Origin: Methylorubrum populi
GTDB lineage: Bacteria > Pseudomonadota > Alphaproteobacteria > Rhizobiales > Beijerinckiaceae
Direction of reading: 5' to 3'
Assembly: GCF_002355515.1 (NCBI RefSeq)
Contig: NZ_AP014809.1
Location: 3,496,501-3,560,500 of the forward strand
DNA length: 64,000 nt
In this document: piece after piece, positions 38,823 to 49,109 of the stretch
Layout of the letters: each line of letters begins with the position of its first letter
Position numbering within the stretch: the first letter of the stretch is position 1
Notes under the pieces: generated by a model
Told to the model about the DNA's origin: nothing
The model's database searches: none
The model's input: the letters and a program-made list of their open reading frames with translations, nothing else
Translations under genes and position numbers: made by a program

Positions 38823-39800
38823 TCACCGCCCCATCAGCGCGTCCACATGCGCGGCCACCGAACGGGCAAGCCCGTCGAGGCTGTAGCCGCCTTCCAGGAT
38901 CGAGACGACCCGGCCGCCCGCGTGGCGGTCGGCGACCTCCATCAGCCGGCGCGTGGCCCAGCCGAAATCCGCCTCGTCGAGCTGGATGTTGGCCAGCGGA
39001 TCGAGCTTGTGTGCGTCGAATCCGGCCGAGATCACGATCAGGTCGGGTGCGAAGGCGTCGAGCCGCGGCAGGATGCGCGCCTCGAACGCTTCGCGGAAGA
39101 TCTCGCTGCCGTCGAAAGCGTTCAGCGGCGCATTGACGATGGTGTCGTGGTCGCCCCGCTCGCCCGTCCCGCCGGTGCCGGGAAACAGCGGCATCTGGTG
39201 GGTCGAGGCGTACATCACGCTCTTGTCGGCCCAGAAGATGTCCTGCGAGCCGTTGCCGTGATGGACGTCGAAATCCACCAGCGCGACGCGGGTGACACCG
39301 AACGCCTTCTGGGCGTGGCGCACGGCGATCGCCGCGTGGTTGAACAGGCAGAAGCCCATGGCGCGGTCGCGCTCGGCGTGGTGGCCGGGCGGGCGCATGC
39401 CGACGAACGCGTTGGTGCACTCGCCCTTCATCACCGCATCGACGGCGTGGTTCGATCCTCCGATCGCGTGCAGGCAGGTGCTGAGCGTGCCCGGCGACAT
39501 CAGCGTATCGCCGTCGATCTGGAAGAAACCGTCGTCCGGCGAGGCCGCGACGATGGTCTCGACGAAGGCCGCGGCGTGGACGAGTTCGGCGACGGACGCC
39601 TCTGCCTTCGGTGCGTGGCAACGGACGAGGGCCGCGAAGCGCTCATTCTCGAGGGCCCGCTCCACCGCCTGCATGCGGGCGGGCCGTTCCGGATGCCCGG
39701 TCGGGACCACGTGCTCGATGGCGCTCGGATGGGTGACGTACAGGGTGCTCAGGGCCGTTTCTCCCGGGTGCGCGAAACGGTGATGCCGGGGGCCGGCCAT
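38823..39800 (-). CDS. Histone deacetylase superfamily protein (acetoin utilisation/acetylpolyamine hydrolase type)
   Basis: A 325-residue zinc hydrolase of the class II HDAC-like family. The conserved blocks are THPSAIEHVVPTGHPERPAR, VGMRPPGHHAERDRAMGFCL, ALVDFDVHHGNGSQDIFW, ISAGFDAHKLDPLA and ILEGGYSLDGLA. Together they give the Asp/His zinc ligands and the HH charge relay. Bacterial members deacetylate acetyl-polyamines or acetyl-lysine substrates, and the substrate cannot be assigned. The ATG at 39800 adds about 18 residues before the family start at LSTLYVTHP. The gene is on its own. Confidence 0.92.
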   Translation of the reverse strand: MAGPRHHRFAHPGETALSTLYVTHPSAIEHVVPTGHPERPARMQAVERALENERFAALVRCHAPKAEASVAELVHAAAFVETIVAASPDDGFFQIDGDTLMSPGTLSTCLHAIGGSNHAVDAVMKGECTNAFVGMRPPGHHAERDRAMGFCLFNHAAIAVRHAQKAFGVTRVALVDFDVHHGNGSQDIFWADKSVMYASTHQMPLFPGTGGTGERGDHDTIVNAPLNAFDGSEIFREAFEARILPRLDAFAPDLIVISAGFDAHKLDPLANIQLDEADFGWATRRLMEVADRHAGGRVVSILEGGYSLDGLARSVAAHVDALMGR

Positions 39801-40060
39801 CCCGCCTCGTCACGCGCCGCCCTGCGGGGGCAGGGCAACCATGTTGTTGCCGATGCGGCACTTCCGGCTCCCGCCAGGTTTGCCGTTCTTGTTGCCTCGA
39901 ACTTGTCGATCTTGCCGCCCGCACGCAACAGGGCAAACCGGAAGAACGGCTTGGATCAGTTTCTTCCACAGCGGGCCGCCTCGGGCCGCCCGCCGGCCCA
40001 AGCTTGGCCATAAACAAGCGTTCAACCTGCGGTCGTTTCTCCATCCGACAGCCACCCGCC
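39801..40060. other. Intergenic region between the deacetylase and L,D-transpeptidase genes
   Basis: These 260 bases lie between divergent genes. The sequence contains several TTGCC/TTGTT runs (39880-39920) and no convincing coding frame. It should hold the promoters of both neighbours, but I cannot pinpoint them. Confidence 0.35.
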
Positions 40061-40710
40061 ATGCGCCCCTTGCCCGCCCGCCTCCTCCTCGCGTGGCTCC
40101 TCCCCGTGGCCGCCGGCTCAGCCGCCTGTCAGTCACAGACGGCCCAGGTCGCGCCGCCGGTCGAAGCGGTCGCCGCCTTGCCTGCCGTCCCGCCGCTGCC
40201 GCCGGGGCCGGAGCGGGACGCGGCCTGGATGAAGCTCGCACCGAAAGCCCCCCTCGATCCGCTGCTCGCCCGCACCACGGTCGATTTCGCGACGCGCGAG
40301 CCGATCGGCACCATCGTCGTCGAGACGGCGGAGCGGCGGCTCTACCTCGTTCAGCCCGGCGGAAGGGCCATGCGCTACCCGGTTTCCGTCGGCCGGGCGG
40401 GGCTCGCATGGACCGGGCGCGCGGAGATCGACCGCAAGCTCGAATGGCCGGACTGGAACCCGACCCGGAAATGATCGGCCGCCACCCCGACCTGCCGCCT
40501 CGGCTGGAGGGCGGTCCGTTCAGCCCGATCGGCGCCCGCGCCCTCTACCTCGCGCAGGATCGCAAGGACACGCTCTACCGCATCCACGGCACCAACGAGC
40601 CGGAGACGATCGGGCAGGCGGTCTCCTCCGGCTGCATCCGTATGCTCAACGAGGACGTGATCGACCTCTACGGGCGCGTGCCGGTGGGGACGAAGGTCGT
40701 GGTGCGATGA
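40061..40710 (+). pseudogene. L,D-transpeptidase lipoprotein, broken by a single-base frameshift
   Basis: The first frame starts MRPLPARLLLAWLLPVAAGS with a lipobox SAAC (Cys23). It runs through the start of a YkuD domain (TIVVETAERRLYLVQPGGRA, YPVSVGRAGLAWTG) and stops after EWPDWNPTRK at 40474. The domain continues in another frame with PEMIGRHPDLPPRLEGGP and the catalytic segment YRIHGTNEPETIGQAVSSGC, then IRMLNEDVI, to 40710. Inserting one base in the C-run at about 40464-40466 joins the halves as NPTPEMIG. The first frame alone lacks the catalytic Cys, so it would be inactive. It is either a true mutation or a sequencing error. Confidence 0.85.
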
Positions 40711-40771
40711 AGAGAGTCTTACTTCTCGGGAGCAAGATTTCCGAAAGGCTCAATCGTGAGCAGCCGTTTAC

Positions 40772-40787
40772 CTGAACACGGGTTCAG
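40772..40787. repeat. Short inverted repeat upstream of the 40883 gene
   Basis: CTGAAC and GTTCAG flank the four bases ACGG. The perfect six-base arms could be an operator or a leader hairpin. They lie about 95 bases before the start codon of the neighbouring hypothetical gene. Confidence 0.35.
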
Positions 40788-40882
40788 ATTTGGCCATTAA
40801 CCTCTTCGAGCGTTGTCGGTCCGTATTGTCAGCACAGACACGGACAAACACCGGCGACAACGAGCTGGAGAGGCATCAGACC

Positions 40883-41326
40883 ATGACCAACACTGCGCTT
40901 GAACTGTTCTGCACCCGCATCGTCGACGCCGGCCGCCTGACCCAGGACGACGTTCGCGAACTCGCCCGCGAGATCCTGCCCGACGGCATCATGGGCCGTG
41001 AAGACGCTGACCTGCTGCTGGCGCTGGACCGCGCCGTCGCCGACACCCACGAGGGCTTCGCCGCCTTCGTCACGGCGGAGGTCGTGAACTTCGCGGTCTA
41101 CGGAGAGCGCCCTACAGGCATCATCACCCGCGAGATGTCGGCGTGGCTCTCCGCCTCCATCGCCGGACGCAAGGGTCCGACCGCGCTCGGCAGCCGCATC
41201 GCCCTGGAGATCGTGCGCGAGGCCGACACCAGCGATGAGACCCTGATCGCCTTCGCCCTTCGGGCCAAGAGCGCGGTGGCCAAGCCCGTCGAGTGCCGCG
41301 CCGGCCGCCTGCCCTGCGCTGCATGA
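40883..41326 (+). CDS. Hypothetical protein, 147 residues
   Basis: The ATG at 40883 follows GGAGAGG and gives MTNTALELFCTRIVDAGRLT. The protein is mostly alpha-helical, soluble and acidic at the N-terminal half (DDVRELAREILPDGIMGRED). The C-terminal part has IALEIVREADTSDETLIAFA and ends in VECRAGRLPCAA. I do not recognise a family or catalytic motif. The upstream region up to the L,D-transpeptidase remnant has an A/T-rich patch and an inverted repeat, and the gene is followed by about 230 bases before pccA. The codon pattern is like that of the neighbours, so it is probably real. Confidence 0.7.
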   Translation: MTNTALELFCTRIVDAGRLTQDDVRELAREILPDGIMGREDADLLLALDRAVADTHEGFAAFVTAEVVNFAVYGERPTGIITREMSAWLSASIAGRKGPTALGSRIALEIVREADTSDETLIAFALRAKSAVAKPVECRAGRLPCAA

Positions 41327-41553
41327 TGAATTCAGTTTTGGGGTGACTTGCACCCCCGACCTCGGCGTCGCGGCCAGCAACCGAGCACTGCTGAAATTCG
41401 AATTGGTAGCTCCTCGATCGAATTTCACCGAAGCTGGCCTTTTGGAGGGTGCGGCACAGCTTCCCCCTACCGCGCAACTGCTTTATCGGGATGCGTTCGG
41501 GCCTGCCTTCGGGAGGGGCGGGCCGAGACAGTCTCCCTCAAGAAGCGGCTGCG

Positions 41554-43557
<2,004 letters not shown>

Positions 43558-43570
43558 TCGGCACGACGCT

Positions 43571-43711
43571 CTGCCATCGCGAGTGGAGTGAAGCGCTTCA
43601 GCCGAGCGGATCATCCGGTGATGGCAGCGCTCTGGATTGCTTCGCTTCGCGCGCGATGACGGAGAGGGGCGCCCGCATCGTCATTGCGAGGCGAAGCCGA
43701 AGCAATCCAGG
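43571..43711. repeat. REP-like palindromic element cluster
   Basis: Downstream of pccA, CTGGATTGCTTCGCTTCGCG (from 43632) is inverted as CGTCATTGCGAGGCGAAGCC GAAGCAATCCAG (43679-43710), separated by a G-rich loop. A second pair, CTGCCATC (43571-43578) and GATGGCAG (43620-43627), lies just before it. Sequences of the type CATTGCGAG...GAAGCAATCCAG are intergenic repeats common in alphaproteobacteria. They may stabilise the pccA mRNA 3' end. Confidence 0.7.
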
Positions 43712-43773
43712 GCGCGACGGGCGCAAGCGCTGCACCACCGCTTCTCCATCCGCCGGAGGTCCGGCCTGAGGTC

Positions 43774-44205
43774 ATGCCCCTCTACTTCGCCTACGGCGCC
43801 AACATGGACGCCGCCGCCATGGCCCAGCGCTGCCCGGCCTCGCGGCTGATCGGTCGCGGACGCCTGCCGCGGCATCGCTTCATCATCATGCGGGAGGGCT
43901 GGGCCTCCGTGGTGCGCGCTCCCGGTGCCACCGTCTGGGGCGTGCTCTGGGAACTGGCGCTCTCCGACGTACCGGCGCTCGACCGCTACGAGGGCGTCGC
44001 GAGCGGCCTCTACGTGAAGGCCTACCAGCCGATCGTCACCGAGGGCGGCACGAAGCGCGCCCTGATCTATCTCGGCCGCAGCCAAGCCGGCGGGCTGCCG
44101 CGGCCGGGCTACCTCGAAGCGGTGCTCGCGGCGGGACAGGCGGCGCAATTGCCTGGGGCCTATCTCCAGGAGATTCGCGGCTGGCAGCGCCGGGCTCCGG
44201 CCTGA
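43774..44205 (+). CDS. Gamma-glutamylcyclotransferase family protein
   Basis: A 143-residue protein beginning MPLYFAYGANMDAAAMAQRC. The YFAYGANM loop is the substrate-binding signature of the GGCT fold, and the acidic residue following ALDRYEGV is in the expected catalytic place. The C terminus reads RPGYLEAVLAAGQAAQLPGA. Family members release 5-oxoproline from gamma-glutamyl peptides such as glutathione breakdown products, or act on related amides. It sits between the REP element and the FocA-like gene in the same direction and has no obvious partner. Confidence 0.85.
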   Translation: MPLYFAYGANMDAAAMAQRCPASRLIGRGRLPRHRFIIMREGWASVVRAPGATVWGVLWELALSDVPALDRYEGVASGLYVKAYQPIVTEGGTKRALIYLGRSQAGGLPRPGYLEAVLAAGQAAQLPGAYLQEIRGWQRRAPA

Positions 44206-44297
44206 TCCGCTTTCGGCGCAAGGCTCGGGGCGCTTCCTGGCACTGAACCTGCCTCGTCGACCGCAGACCAAAGGGTCGATGAGTCGGGTAGGTATTC

Positions 44298-45143
44298 ATG
44301 GATTTCGTAAAACCGGCCGAGATGGCCAAGGCGATGAGTGATTCCGGCGTCGTGCGTGCCGAGCTGTCGGTCCGCGACATGCTCGTGCGGGGCATGATGG
44401 CCGGCGCGATCCTCGGGATTGCCACCAGCCTCGCCATCACCGGCGCCGTGCAGACCGGCGTGGCCTTCGCGGGCGCGATCATCTTCCCCGTCGGCTTCGT
44501 GATGATCGTCTGCCTCGGGCTCGAACTCTGCACCGGCAATTTCGGCATTCTCGGCCTCTCCTTCATGGAGGGCCGCGTCGGCTTCGCGCCGATGATGCGC
44601 AATTTCGGCTGGAGCTTCCTCGGCAACCTGATCGGCAGCCTGCTCTACGCCGTGCTGCTGGTGATCGCGCTGACGAATTTCTGGCACACCGGCGCGGACG
44701 CCAACCCGGTTGCGAAGAAGATCCTCGACATCGCGCAGGCCAAGACGCTGACCTACGAGGAACTCGGCACGGCGGGCATGATCACCTGCTTCGTCAAGGC
44801 GATGCTGTGCAACTGGATGGTCTGTCTCGGGGTGACCATGTCGATGATGTCGACCTCGACCTTCGGCAAGATCCTCGGCGCGTGGCTGCCGGTCTTCCTG
44901 TTCTTCGCGCAGGGCTTCGAGCACGCGGTGGTGAACATGTTCGTGATTCCGGCGGGCATGATGCTCGGCGCGCAGGTGTCGTTCGAGCAGTGGTGGGCCT
45001 GGAACCAGATCCCGGTCACCCTCGGAAACTTCGTCGGCGGCGTGCTCTTCATCTCACTGGCGTGGTATCTCACCTACCGTCCGAAGGCGGCCCTGCGCCG
45101 CTCGGAGGCCGCGCCGGCCTCGGCCGCTATGGCCACCCGCTAG
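44298..45143 (+). CDS. Formate/nitrite transporter (FNT) family protein
   Basis: A 281-residue inner-membrane channel with six hydrophobic helices. The FNT signatures are present: the re-entrant [59 protein letters not shown] and [20 protein letters not shown], which holds the central His of the pore. [20 protein letters not shown] is the last helix. FNT proteins carry formate, nitrite or hydrosulfide; formate is the likely cargo in a methylotroph, but sequence alone does not settle this. A GC-rich hairpin without a T-run follows the stop. Confidence 0.9.
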   Translation: MDFVKPAEMAKAMSDSGVVRAELSVRDMLVRGMMAGAILGIATSLAITGAVQTGVAFAGAIIFPVGFVMIVCLGLELCTGNFGILGLSFMEGRVGFAPMMRNFGWSFLGNLIGSLLYAVLLVIALTNFWHTGADANPVAKKILDIAQAKTLTYEELGTAGMITCFVKAMLCNWMVCLGVTMSMMSTSTFGKILGAWLPVFLFFAQGFEHAVVNMFVIPAGMMLGAQVSFEQWWAWNQIPVTLGNFVGGVLFISLAWYLTYRPKAALRRSEAAPASAAMATR

Positions 45144-45165
45144 CCGGGAGCGCGAGGGCTCCCGG
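45144..45165 (+). terminator. Possible terminator hairpin after the FNT gene
   Basis: CCGGGAGC (45144-45151) pairs with GCTCCCGG (45158-45165) just after the stop codon. It is followed by TTCCGG, not a T-run, so Rho-independent termination is doubtful. Confidence 0.4.
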
Positions 45166-45195
45166 TTCCGGCAGAAACCGGGAGTCGCTTCGACC

Positions 45196-45480
45196 TTGAG
45201 CACCGAAAGCAGGACCATTCGAGCCGTGATCCGCGGCCGCGTTCAGGGCGTGTCCTACCGCGCCTGGACGAAGAAGCAGGCGGAACGGCACGGCGTCTCG
45301 GGCTGGGTCCGAAACCGGCCCGACCGCACTGTCGAGGCCCAGTTCTCCGGCCCGGCCGAGGCGGTCGAGGCGTTGCTCGCCGCGTGCCGACGCGGTCCGT
45401 TCGCGGCGCGTGTCGACGGCATCGACGTCATCGAAGAGACCGAACTCGCCACGATCACGGGTTTCGAGATCCGCTCGTAG
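45196..45480 (+). CDS. acyP: Acylphosphatase
   Basis: Acylphosphatase hydrolyses acyl phosphates such as acetyl phosphate or carbamoyl phosphate. The 94-residue protein has [20 protein letters not shown], where the Arg of V-Q-G-V-x-Y-R binds phosphate. [20 protein letters not shown] holds the catalytic Asn (RN) in the family position. The size is normal for the family. It lies about 50 bases after the FNT gene in the same direction. Confidence 0.93.
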   Translation: MSTESRTIRAVIRGRVQGVSYRAWTKKQAERHGVSGWVRNRPDRTVEAQFSGPAEAVEALLAACRRGPFAARVDGIDVIEETELATITGFEIRS

Positions 45481-45596
45481 ACACGACGAGGATCGACACG
45501 GCGAGGGCTTGCCCGCCGGGCCTCCGGCCTGTAGCCGCCGGGGCAGCACGCTGAGCCGGACCGGCCCGACGCCATCGCGATGACGACGCCCTGACC

Positions 45597-46310
45597 ATGT
45601 GGGACCTCCACGCCTTTTCGCCGCTCGACTTCGCGGCGCTCGTGTTCTTCGTAGCCGCCTGGGCCGGCTACAGCGTCGCGGTGGCGCGGCGCCGGGGCGA
45701 CCGGCTGAGCCTGAGCCAGATCATGAACCGACAGCGGCGCAACTGGGCGGTCCAGATGATCGCCCGCGACAACCGCGTCGTGGACACGACGATCAACGCC
45801 TCGCTCCAGAACGGCACCGCCTTCTTCGCCTCGACCTCGCTGATCGCGCTCGGATCGGTTCTGACCCTCTCGCGATCCGGCGACGACGTGCTGAACCTGT
45901 TCTCGGCACTGCCCTTCGGCACCGGCACGACCCGCCAGACCTGGGAGATCAAGGTCGCCGGGCTGGCGATGGTGTTCGTCTACGCCTTCTTCAAATTCGC
46001 CTGGGCCTACCGGCTGTTCAACTACGGCGCGATCCTGATCGGCGCGGTGCCGCCCAAGGGCTCGGGCGCCCCCGAGTCGGTGATGCGGCGCGCGGCCGAG
46101 CGGGCCGGGGCGATGAACGTCGCGGCGGGCTCGCATTTCGCGAAGGGACAGCGTGCCTTCCTGTTCGCACTGGCCTATCTCGGCTGGTTCCTGAGCGCAC
46201 CGGTCCTGATGCTCGCCACCGCCAGCGTGGTCTGGGTGATGTGGCGGCGCCAGTTCGCCTCGCCGATCCGCGCCGCCCTGCTCGCCGAGGAAGACAGCCA
46301 TGGCCGATGA
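45597..46310 (+). CDS. DUF599 family membrane protein
   Basis: A 237-residue membrane protein with about four helices. The family core LSLSQIMNRQRRNWAVQMIA is followed by DNRVVDTTINASLQNGTAFF. Later helices are IKVAGLAMVFVYAFFKFAWA and AYLGWFLSAPVLMLATASVV. DUF599 proteins have no known function. The gene overlaps the next gene (DUF3253) by 11 bases, which suggests translational coupling. Confidence 0.85.
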   Translation: MWDLHAFSPLDFAALVFFVAAWAGYSVAVARRRGDRLSLSQIMNRQRRNWAVQMIARDNRVVDTTINASLQNGTAFFASTSLIALGSVLTLSRSGDDVLNLFSALPFGTGTTRQTWEIKVAGLAMVFVYAFFKFAWAYRLFNYGAILIGAVPPKGSGAPESVMRRAAERAGAMNVAAGSHFAKGQRAFLFALAYLGWFLSAPVLMLATASVVWVMWRRQFASPIRAALLAEEDSHGR

Positions 46311-46563
46311 AGCCGCGATCGAAGAGACGATGCTGGGGCTCGTGAGCGAGCGCGGGGCCGACAAGACCTGTTGCCCCTCCGAGGTCGCCCGCGCGCTCGG
46401 CGGTCCGCATCCCGACGGCTGGGGCCCCCTGATGCAGCCGGTGCGGCGCGTCGCCGTGCGGCTGGCCAAGGCGGGCCGGGTGCAGATTCTTCGGAAGGGC
46501 AAGCCCGTGCCGGATCCGGACGATTTCCGCGGGATCTATCGCCTGAGCCTGCCGCGCGGGTAG
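46300..46563 (+). CDS. DUF3253 family protein
   Basis: An 87-residue soluble protein starting MADEAAIEETMLGLVSERGA. The family motif KTCCPSEVARALGGPHPDGW is followed by PVRRVAVRLAKAGRVQILRK. This is a winged-helix-like arrangement with an adjacent pair of cysteines. It may bind nucleic acid, but nothing is proven for the family. It overlaps the DUF599 gene by 11 bases and is convergent with the YdcF-like gene. Confidence 0.85.
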   Translation: MADEAAIEETMLGLVSERGADKTCCPSEVARALGGPHPDGWGPLMQPVRRVAVRLAKAGRVQILRKGKPVPDPDDFRGIYRLSLPRG

Positions 46564-46567
46564 CGGT

Positions 46568-47365
46568 CTACGGCCTCGGTAAAACCTCGTCGGTGTAGCC
46601 GGTGAGCCGGTAGGCGATCATGCCGATCCACTCCTTCACGCCGATGTCGAGCTCCCCCAGGCCGGTGGAGGCGAAGCTCGCGAGACGGTAGGCGTCGCGG
46701 GGCCAGTTGGTGCGGTAATCGACCGGATAGGCGGTGACGTCGAACCCGGCCTTGCGGAAGCAGGCCATCGAGCGCGGCATGTGCCAGGCGGAGGTAACGA
46801 GAAGCCAGCGCTCGCCGGGCTTCGGCTGCACCATCCGCGCGGAGAACACCGCGTTCTCGTGCGTGTTGCGCGATTGCTGTTCGAGGATCAGACGGTTGCG
46901 CGGCACGCCGAGCGTGTCGGCATAACGGCTGACGATCTCGGCCTCCGAGACCGCATCGTCGCGGGTGCTGCCGGCTCCTCCGGAGAAGACGAGCCGCGCC
47001 TGCGGGTAGCGCCGGGCGAGGTCGGCGAGGGCGATGGTCCGTTCGCCCGCTTCGTTGACGGTGATCTGGTCCCGGCCGATCGAGGTATCCGCCTCCACCG
47101 TCCCGCCGAGCACAACGATCCCGGTGACCGGCGTGCCGTCATCGGTGAAGCTCGGAAACCGGTTCTCCAGCGGGGCCAGCGTCCAGGCCGGGAGCGGCGA
47201 GAGGCCACCGACGAGAAGCCCGACGAAGCCGGTGATCGCGAGAACCCGCCCGAGCCCGCGGCCGAACTCGGTGAAGAGGAGGACGCAGCCGAGGAGCCCG
47301 AGCAGGATCAGGAAATTCGATGGCGTGAGGACGAAGAAGATCAGCTTCGAGAGCGGGAAGAACAT
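46568..47365 (-). CDS. YdcF/ElyC/SanA family envelope protein (DUF218)
   Basis: The 265-residue protein starts MFFPLSKLIFFVLTPSNFLI, the typical YdcF N terminus with two membrane helices. A longer start (GTG 47404) is possible but less family-like. The periplasmic DUF218 domain has GIVVLGGTVEADTSI, LVFSGGAGSTRDDAVSEAEI, ILEQQSRNTHENAVFSARM and LVTSAWHMPRSMACFRKAGF. The acidic and His residues of the domain are all present. ElyC-type members affect peptidoglycan and undecaprenyl-phosphate metabolism; the role here is inferred only. It precedes the glutathione S-transferase gene on the opposite side of a 60-base gap. Confidence 0.85.
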   Translation of the reverse strand: MFFPLSKLIFFVLTPSNFLILLGLLGCVLLFTEFGRGLGRVLAITGFVGLLVGGLSPLPAWTLAPLENRFPSFTDDGTPVTGIVVLGGTVEADTSIGRDQITVNEAGERTIALADLARRYPQARLVFSGGAGSTRDDAVSEAEIVSRYADTLGVPRNRLILEQQSRNTHENAVFSARMVQPKPGERWLLVTSAWHMPRSMACFRKAGFDVTAYPVDYRTNWPRDAYRLASFASTGLGELDIGVKEWIGMIAYRLTGYTDEVLPRP

Positions 47366-47427
47366 CGTCTTCTTTCGTCCGGAGTTCGACACGGCATCCG
47401 TCACGGGCTGACCTCCGCCGCGACGCG

Positions 47428-48051
47428 TCAGGTGAGCGGCAGCGACAGAACCGCCGAGGAGGCCGGCCGTTGCGCCAGCGTCTCCAGCCATCGGCGGATG
47501 TTGGGCCGCTCCTCCCGCTCCAGCGGCAGCTGGAACCAGCGATGCGCCGCGAGCCCGACGGCGATGTCGGCGATGGAGAAGGCCGCGTCCGCCACGAAGG
47601 GCCTGTCGGCGAGATGCCGATCGAGCAGGGCGGCGCAGCGCTCGGAATTCGTCCGCGATGCCTCGATCATGCGTGGGTCCTGCCTGTCGGGCGCGACGCG
47701 CACGAGCTGGAGGAAGGCGTCGCGCATCGCCGGGGTGAAGGCTGTGGCCTGCCAATCGAGCCACTGGTCAATCAATGCGCGGGCGCGCGGAGCCTCCGGA
47801 AGCGCCAGCGGCCCGCCATGGGCATGGGCGAGGTAGCGCAGGATCGCGTTCGACTCCCACAGGACGAAGCCGTCCTCTTCGAGCGTCGGCACGAGGCCGT
47901 TGGGGTTCATCGCGCGATAGGCGGCGTCGCCGACGATGCCGTGGGCGCCGCCCGCCTCGATGTGCTCGTAGGCCAGCCCCAGTTCGTCGAGCGCCCAGAG
48001 CGCCTTCTGCACGTTTCCGGAGCTGGCCCGCCCCCACAGCTTCAGCGTCAT
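47428..48051 (-). CDS. Glutathione S-transferase
   Basis: A 207-residue GST with an N-terminal thioredoxin fold and an all-helical C-terminal domain. MTLKLWGRASSGNVQKALWA holds the conserved Ser/Arg glutathione-activation region. NPNGLVPTLEEDGFVLWESN AILRYLA is the cis-Pro and E-S glutathione site. The class is closest to bacterial beta/theta-like GSTs, and the substrate is unknown. Its start overlaps the end of epmB by four bases, so it is the last gene of a leftward epmA-epmB-gst unit. Confidence 0.93.
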   Translation of the reverse strand: MTLKLWGRASSGNVQKALWALDELGLAYEHIEAGGAHGIVGDAAYRAMNPNGLVPTLEEDGFVLWESNAILRYLAHAHGGPLALPEAPRARALIDQWLDWQATAFTPAMRDAFLQLVRVAPDRQDPRMIEASRTNSERCAALLDRHLADRPFVADAAFSIADIAVGLAAHRWFQLPLEREERPNIRRWLETLAQRPASSAVLSLPLT

Positions 48052-49109
48052 CCCTGGTCCTCGTCGGTATCCTCGGGCGGATAGGCGTGCACGGTCCCGC
48101 TCGGATCGATCACCTGCCACGCGCCGTCCGATTCCTCCAGATAGCCCGGTCCGACCGGCACCTTGCCGTGGCCGCCGGGGATATCGAGCACGTAGAGCGG
48201 CTGGGCGAGGCCGGAGAGGCGCCCGCGCAGGCTTCGCATCAGCGCCTGCCCCTCGGGCAGTCCGGTGCGCAGATGGCCGGTGCCGGGCGCGAGATCGCCG
48301 TGATGGAGATAGTAGGGCTTGATGCGGTTCTCGACGAAGCGCCGCATCAGGGTCTCGAGCGTCGCCGCGTCATCGTTGACGCCGCGCAGGAGCACGCTCT
48401 GGCTCACCATCGGGACCCCGGCATCGACGAGCCGGGCGATGGCCGCCCGCGCCGCCGGCGTGAACTCGCGTGGATGGTTGGCGTGGAGCGCCACGAACAC
48501 CGCGCTGGGAAACGTTTTGAGGGCCGCGACCAGAGCCGCATCGACGCGGGCGGGCTCCACCACCGGCACGCGAGTGTGAAAGCGCAGCACCCGCACATGC
48601 GGGATCGCGCCGAGCGCCGCGGCGATCTCCCCGAGCCGCCGGGGCGAGAGGGCGAAGGGGTCGCCCCCCGTCACCACCACCTCCCAGATCTCCGGGCGTT
48701 CGGCGATGTAGCGGAAGGCTCCCGCCAGCTCCGCCTCGCTCAGCGAGCCGTGTCCGGTGGGTCCGACGCGCTCGCGGCGGAAGCAGAAGCGGCAATAGAC
48801 CGGGCAAACATGGAGCGGCTTCAGCAGCACCCGGTCGGGATAGCGGTGGACGATGCCGGGCACCGGCGCGTGCGCGTCGTCGCCGATCGGATCGGCACGC
48901 TCTTCCGCCCGCGTCTCGATCTCCTCCGCACGGGGCACGAACTGTCGGGCGATCGGATCGCCGGGATCGTCCCGGTCGATCAGCTCGGCCATGTCGGCCG
49001 TCACCGAGACCGCGTAGCGCGCCGCGACCTGCTCTAGGGCCGGGAGGGCTTCGGCCTCCACCAGCCCGGCCCGGGCCAGCGCCGCCGTGGTCTTCAAGGC
49101 AGCGCTCAC
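48048..49109 (-). CDS. epmB: EF-P beta-lysylation protein EpmB (lysine 2,3-aminomutase family)
   Basis: EpmB is a radical-SAM, PLP-dependent enzyme that isomerises alpha-lysine to (R)-beta-lysine for EF-P modification. The 353-residue product has the iron-sulfur motif CPVYCRFCFRRE (CxxxCxxC), VTGGDPFALS for SAM binding, and HANHPREFTP. The PLP lysine is expected in the segment around NRIKPYYLHHGDL. The GTG start at 49109 overlaps the epmA stop. It is encoded directly behind epmA and divergently from efp, which strongly supports the EF-P role over degradative lysine aminomutase. Confidence 0.92.
   Translation of the reverse strand: MSAALKTTAALARAGLVEAEALPALEQVAARYAVSVTADMAELIDRDDPGDPIARQFVPRAEEIETRAEERADPIGDDAHAPVPGIVHRYPDRVLLKPLHVCPVYCRFCFRRERVGPTGHGSLSEAELAGAFRYIAERPEIWEVVVTGGDPFALSPRRLGEIAAALGAIPHVRVLRFHTRVPVVEPARVDAALVAALKTFPSAVFVALHANHPREFTPAARAAIARLVDAGVPMVSQSVLLRGVNDDAATLETLMRRFVENRIKPYYLHHGDLAPGTGHLRTGLPEGQALMRSLRGRLSGLAQPLYVLDIPGGHGKVPVGPGYLEESDGAWQVIDPSGTVHAYPPEDTDEDQG

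Noticed and set aside
39841..40460. 289-residue frame fused upstream of the second half of the L,D-transpeptidase
   Set aside because: The N-terminal part is Pro/Arg-rich noise in the wrong frame; the true N-terminal half is in the neighbouring frame from 40061.
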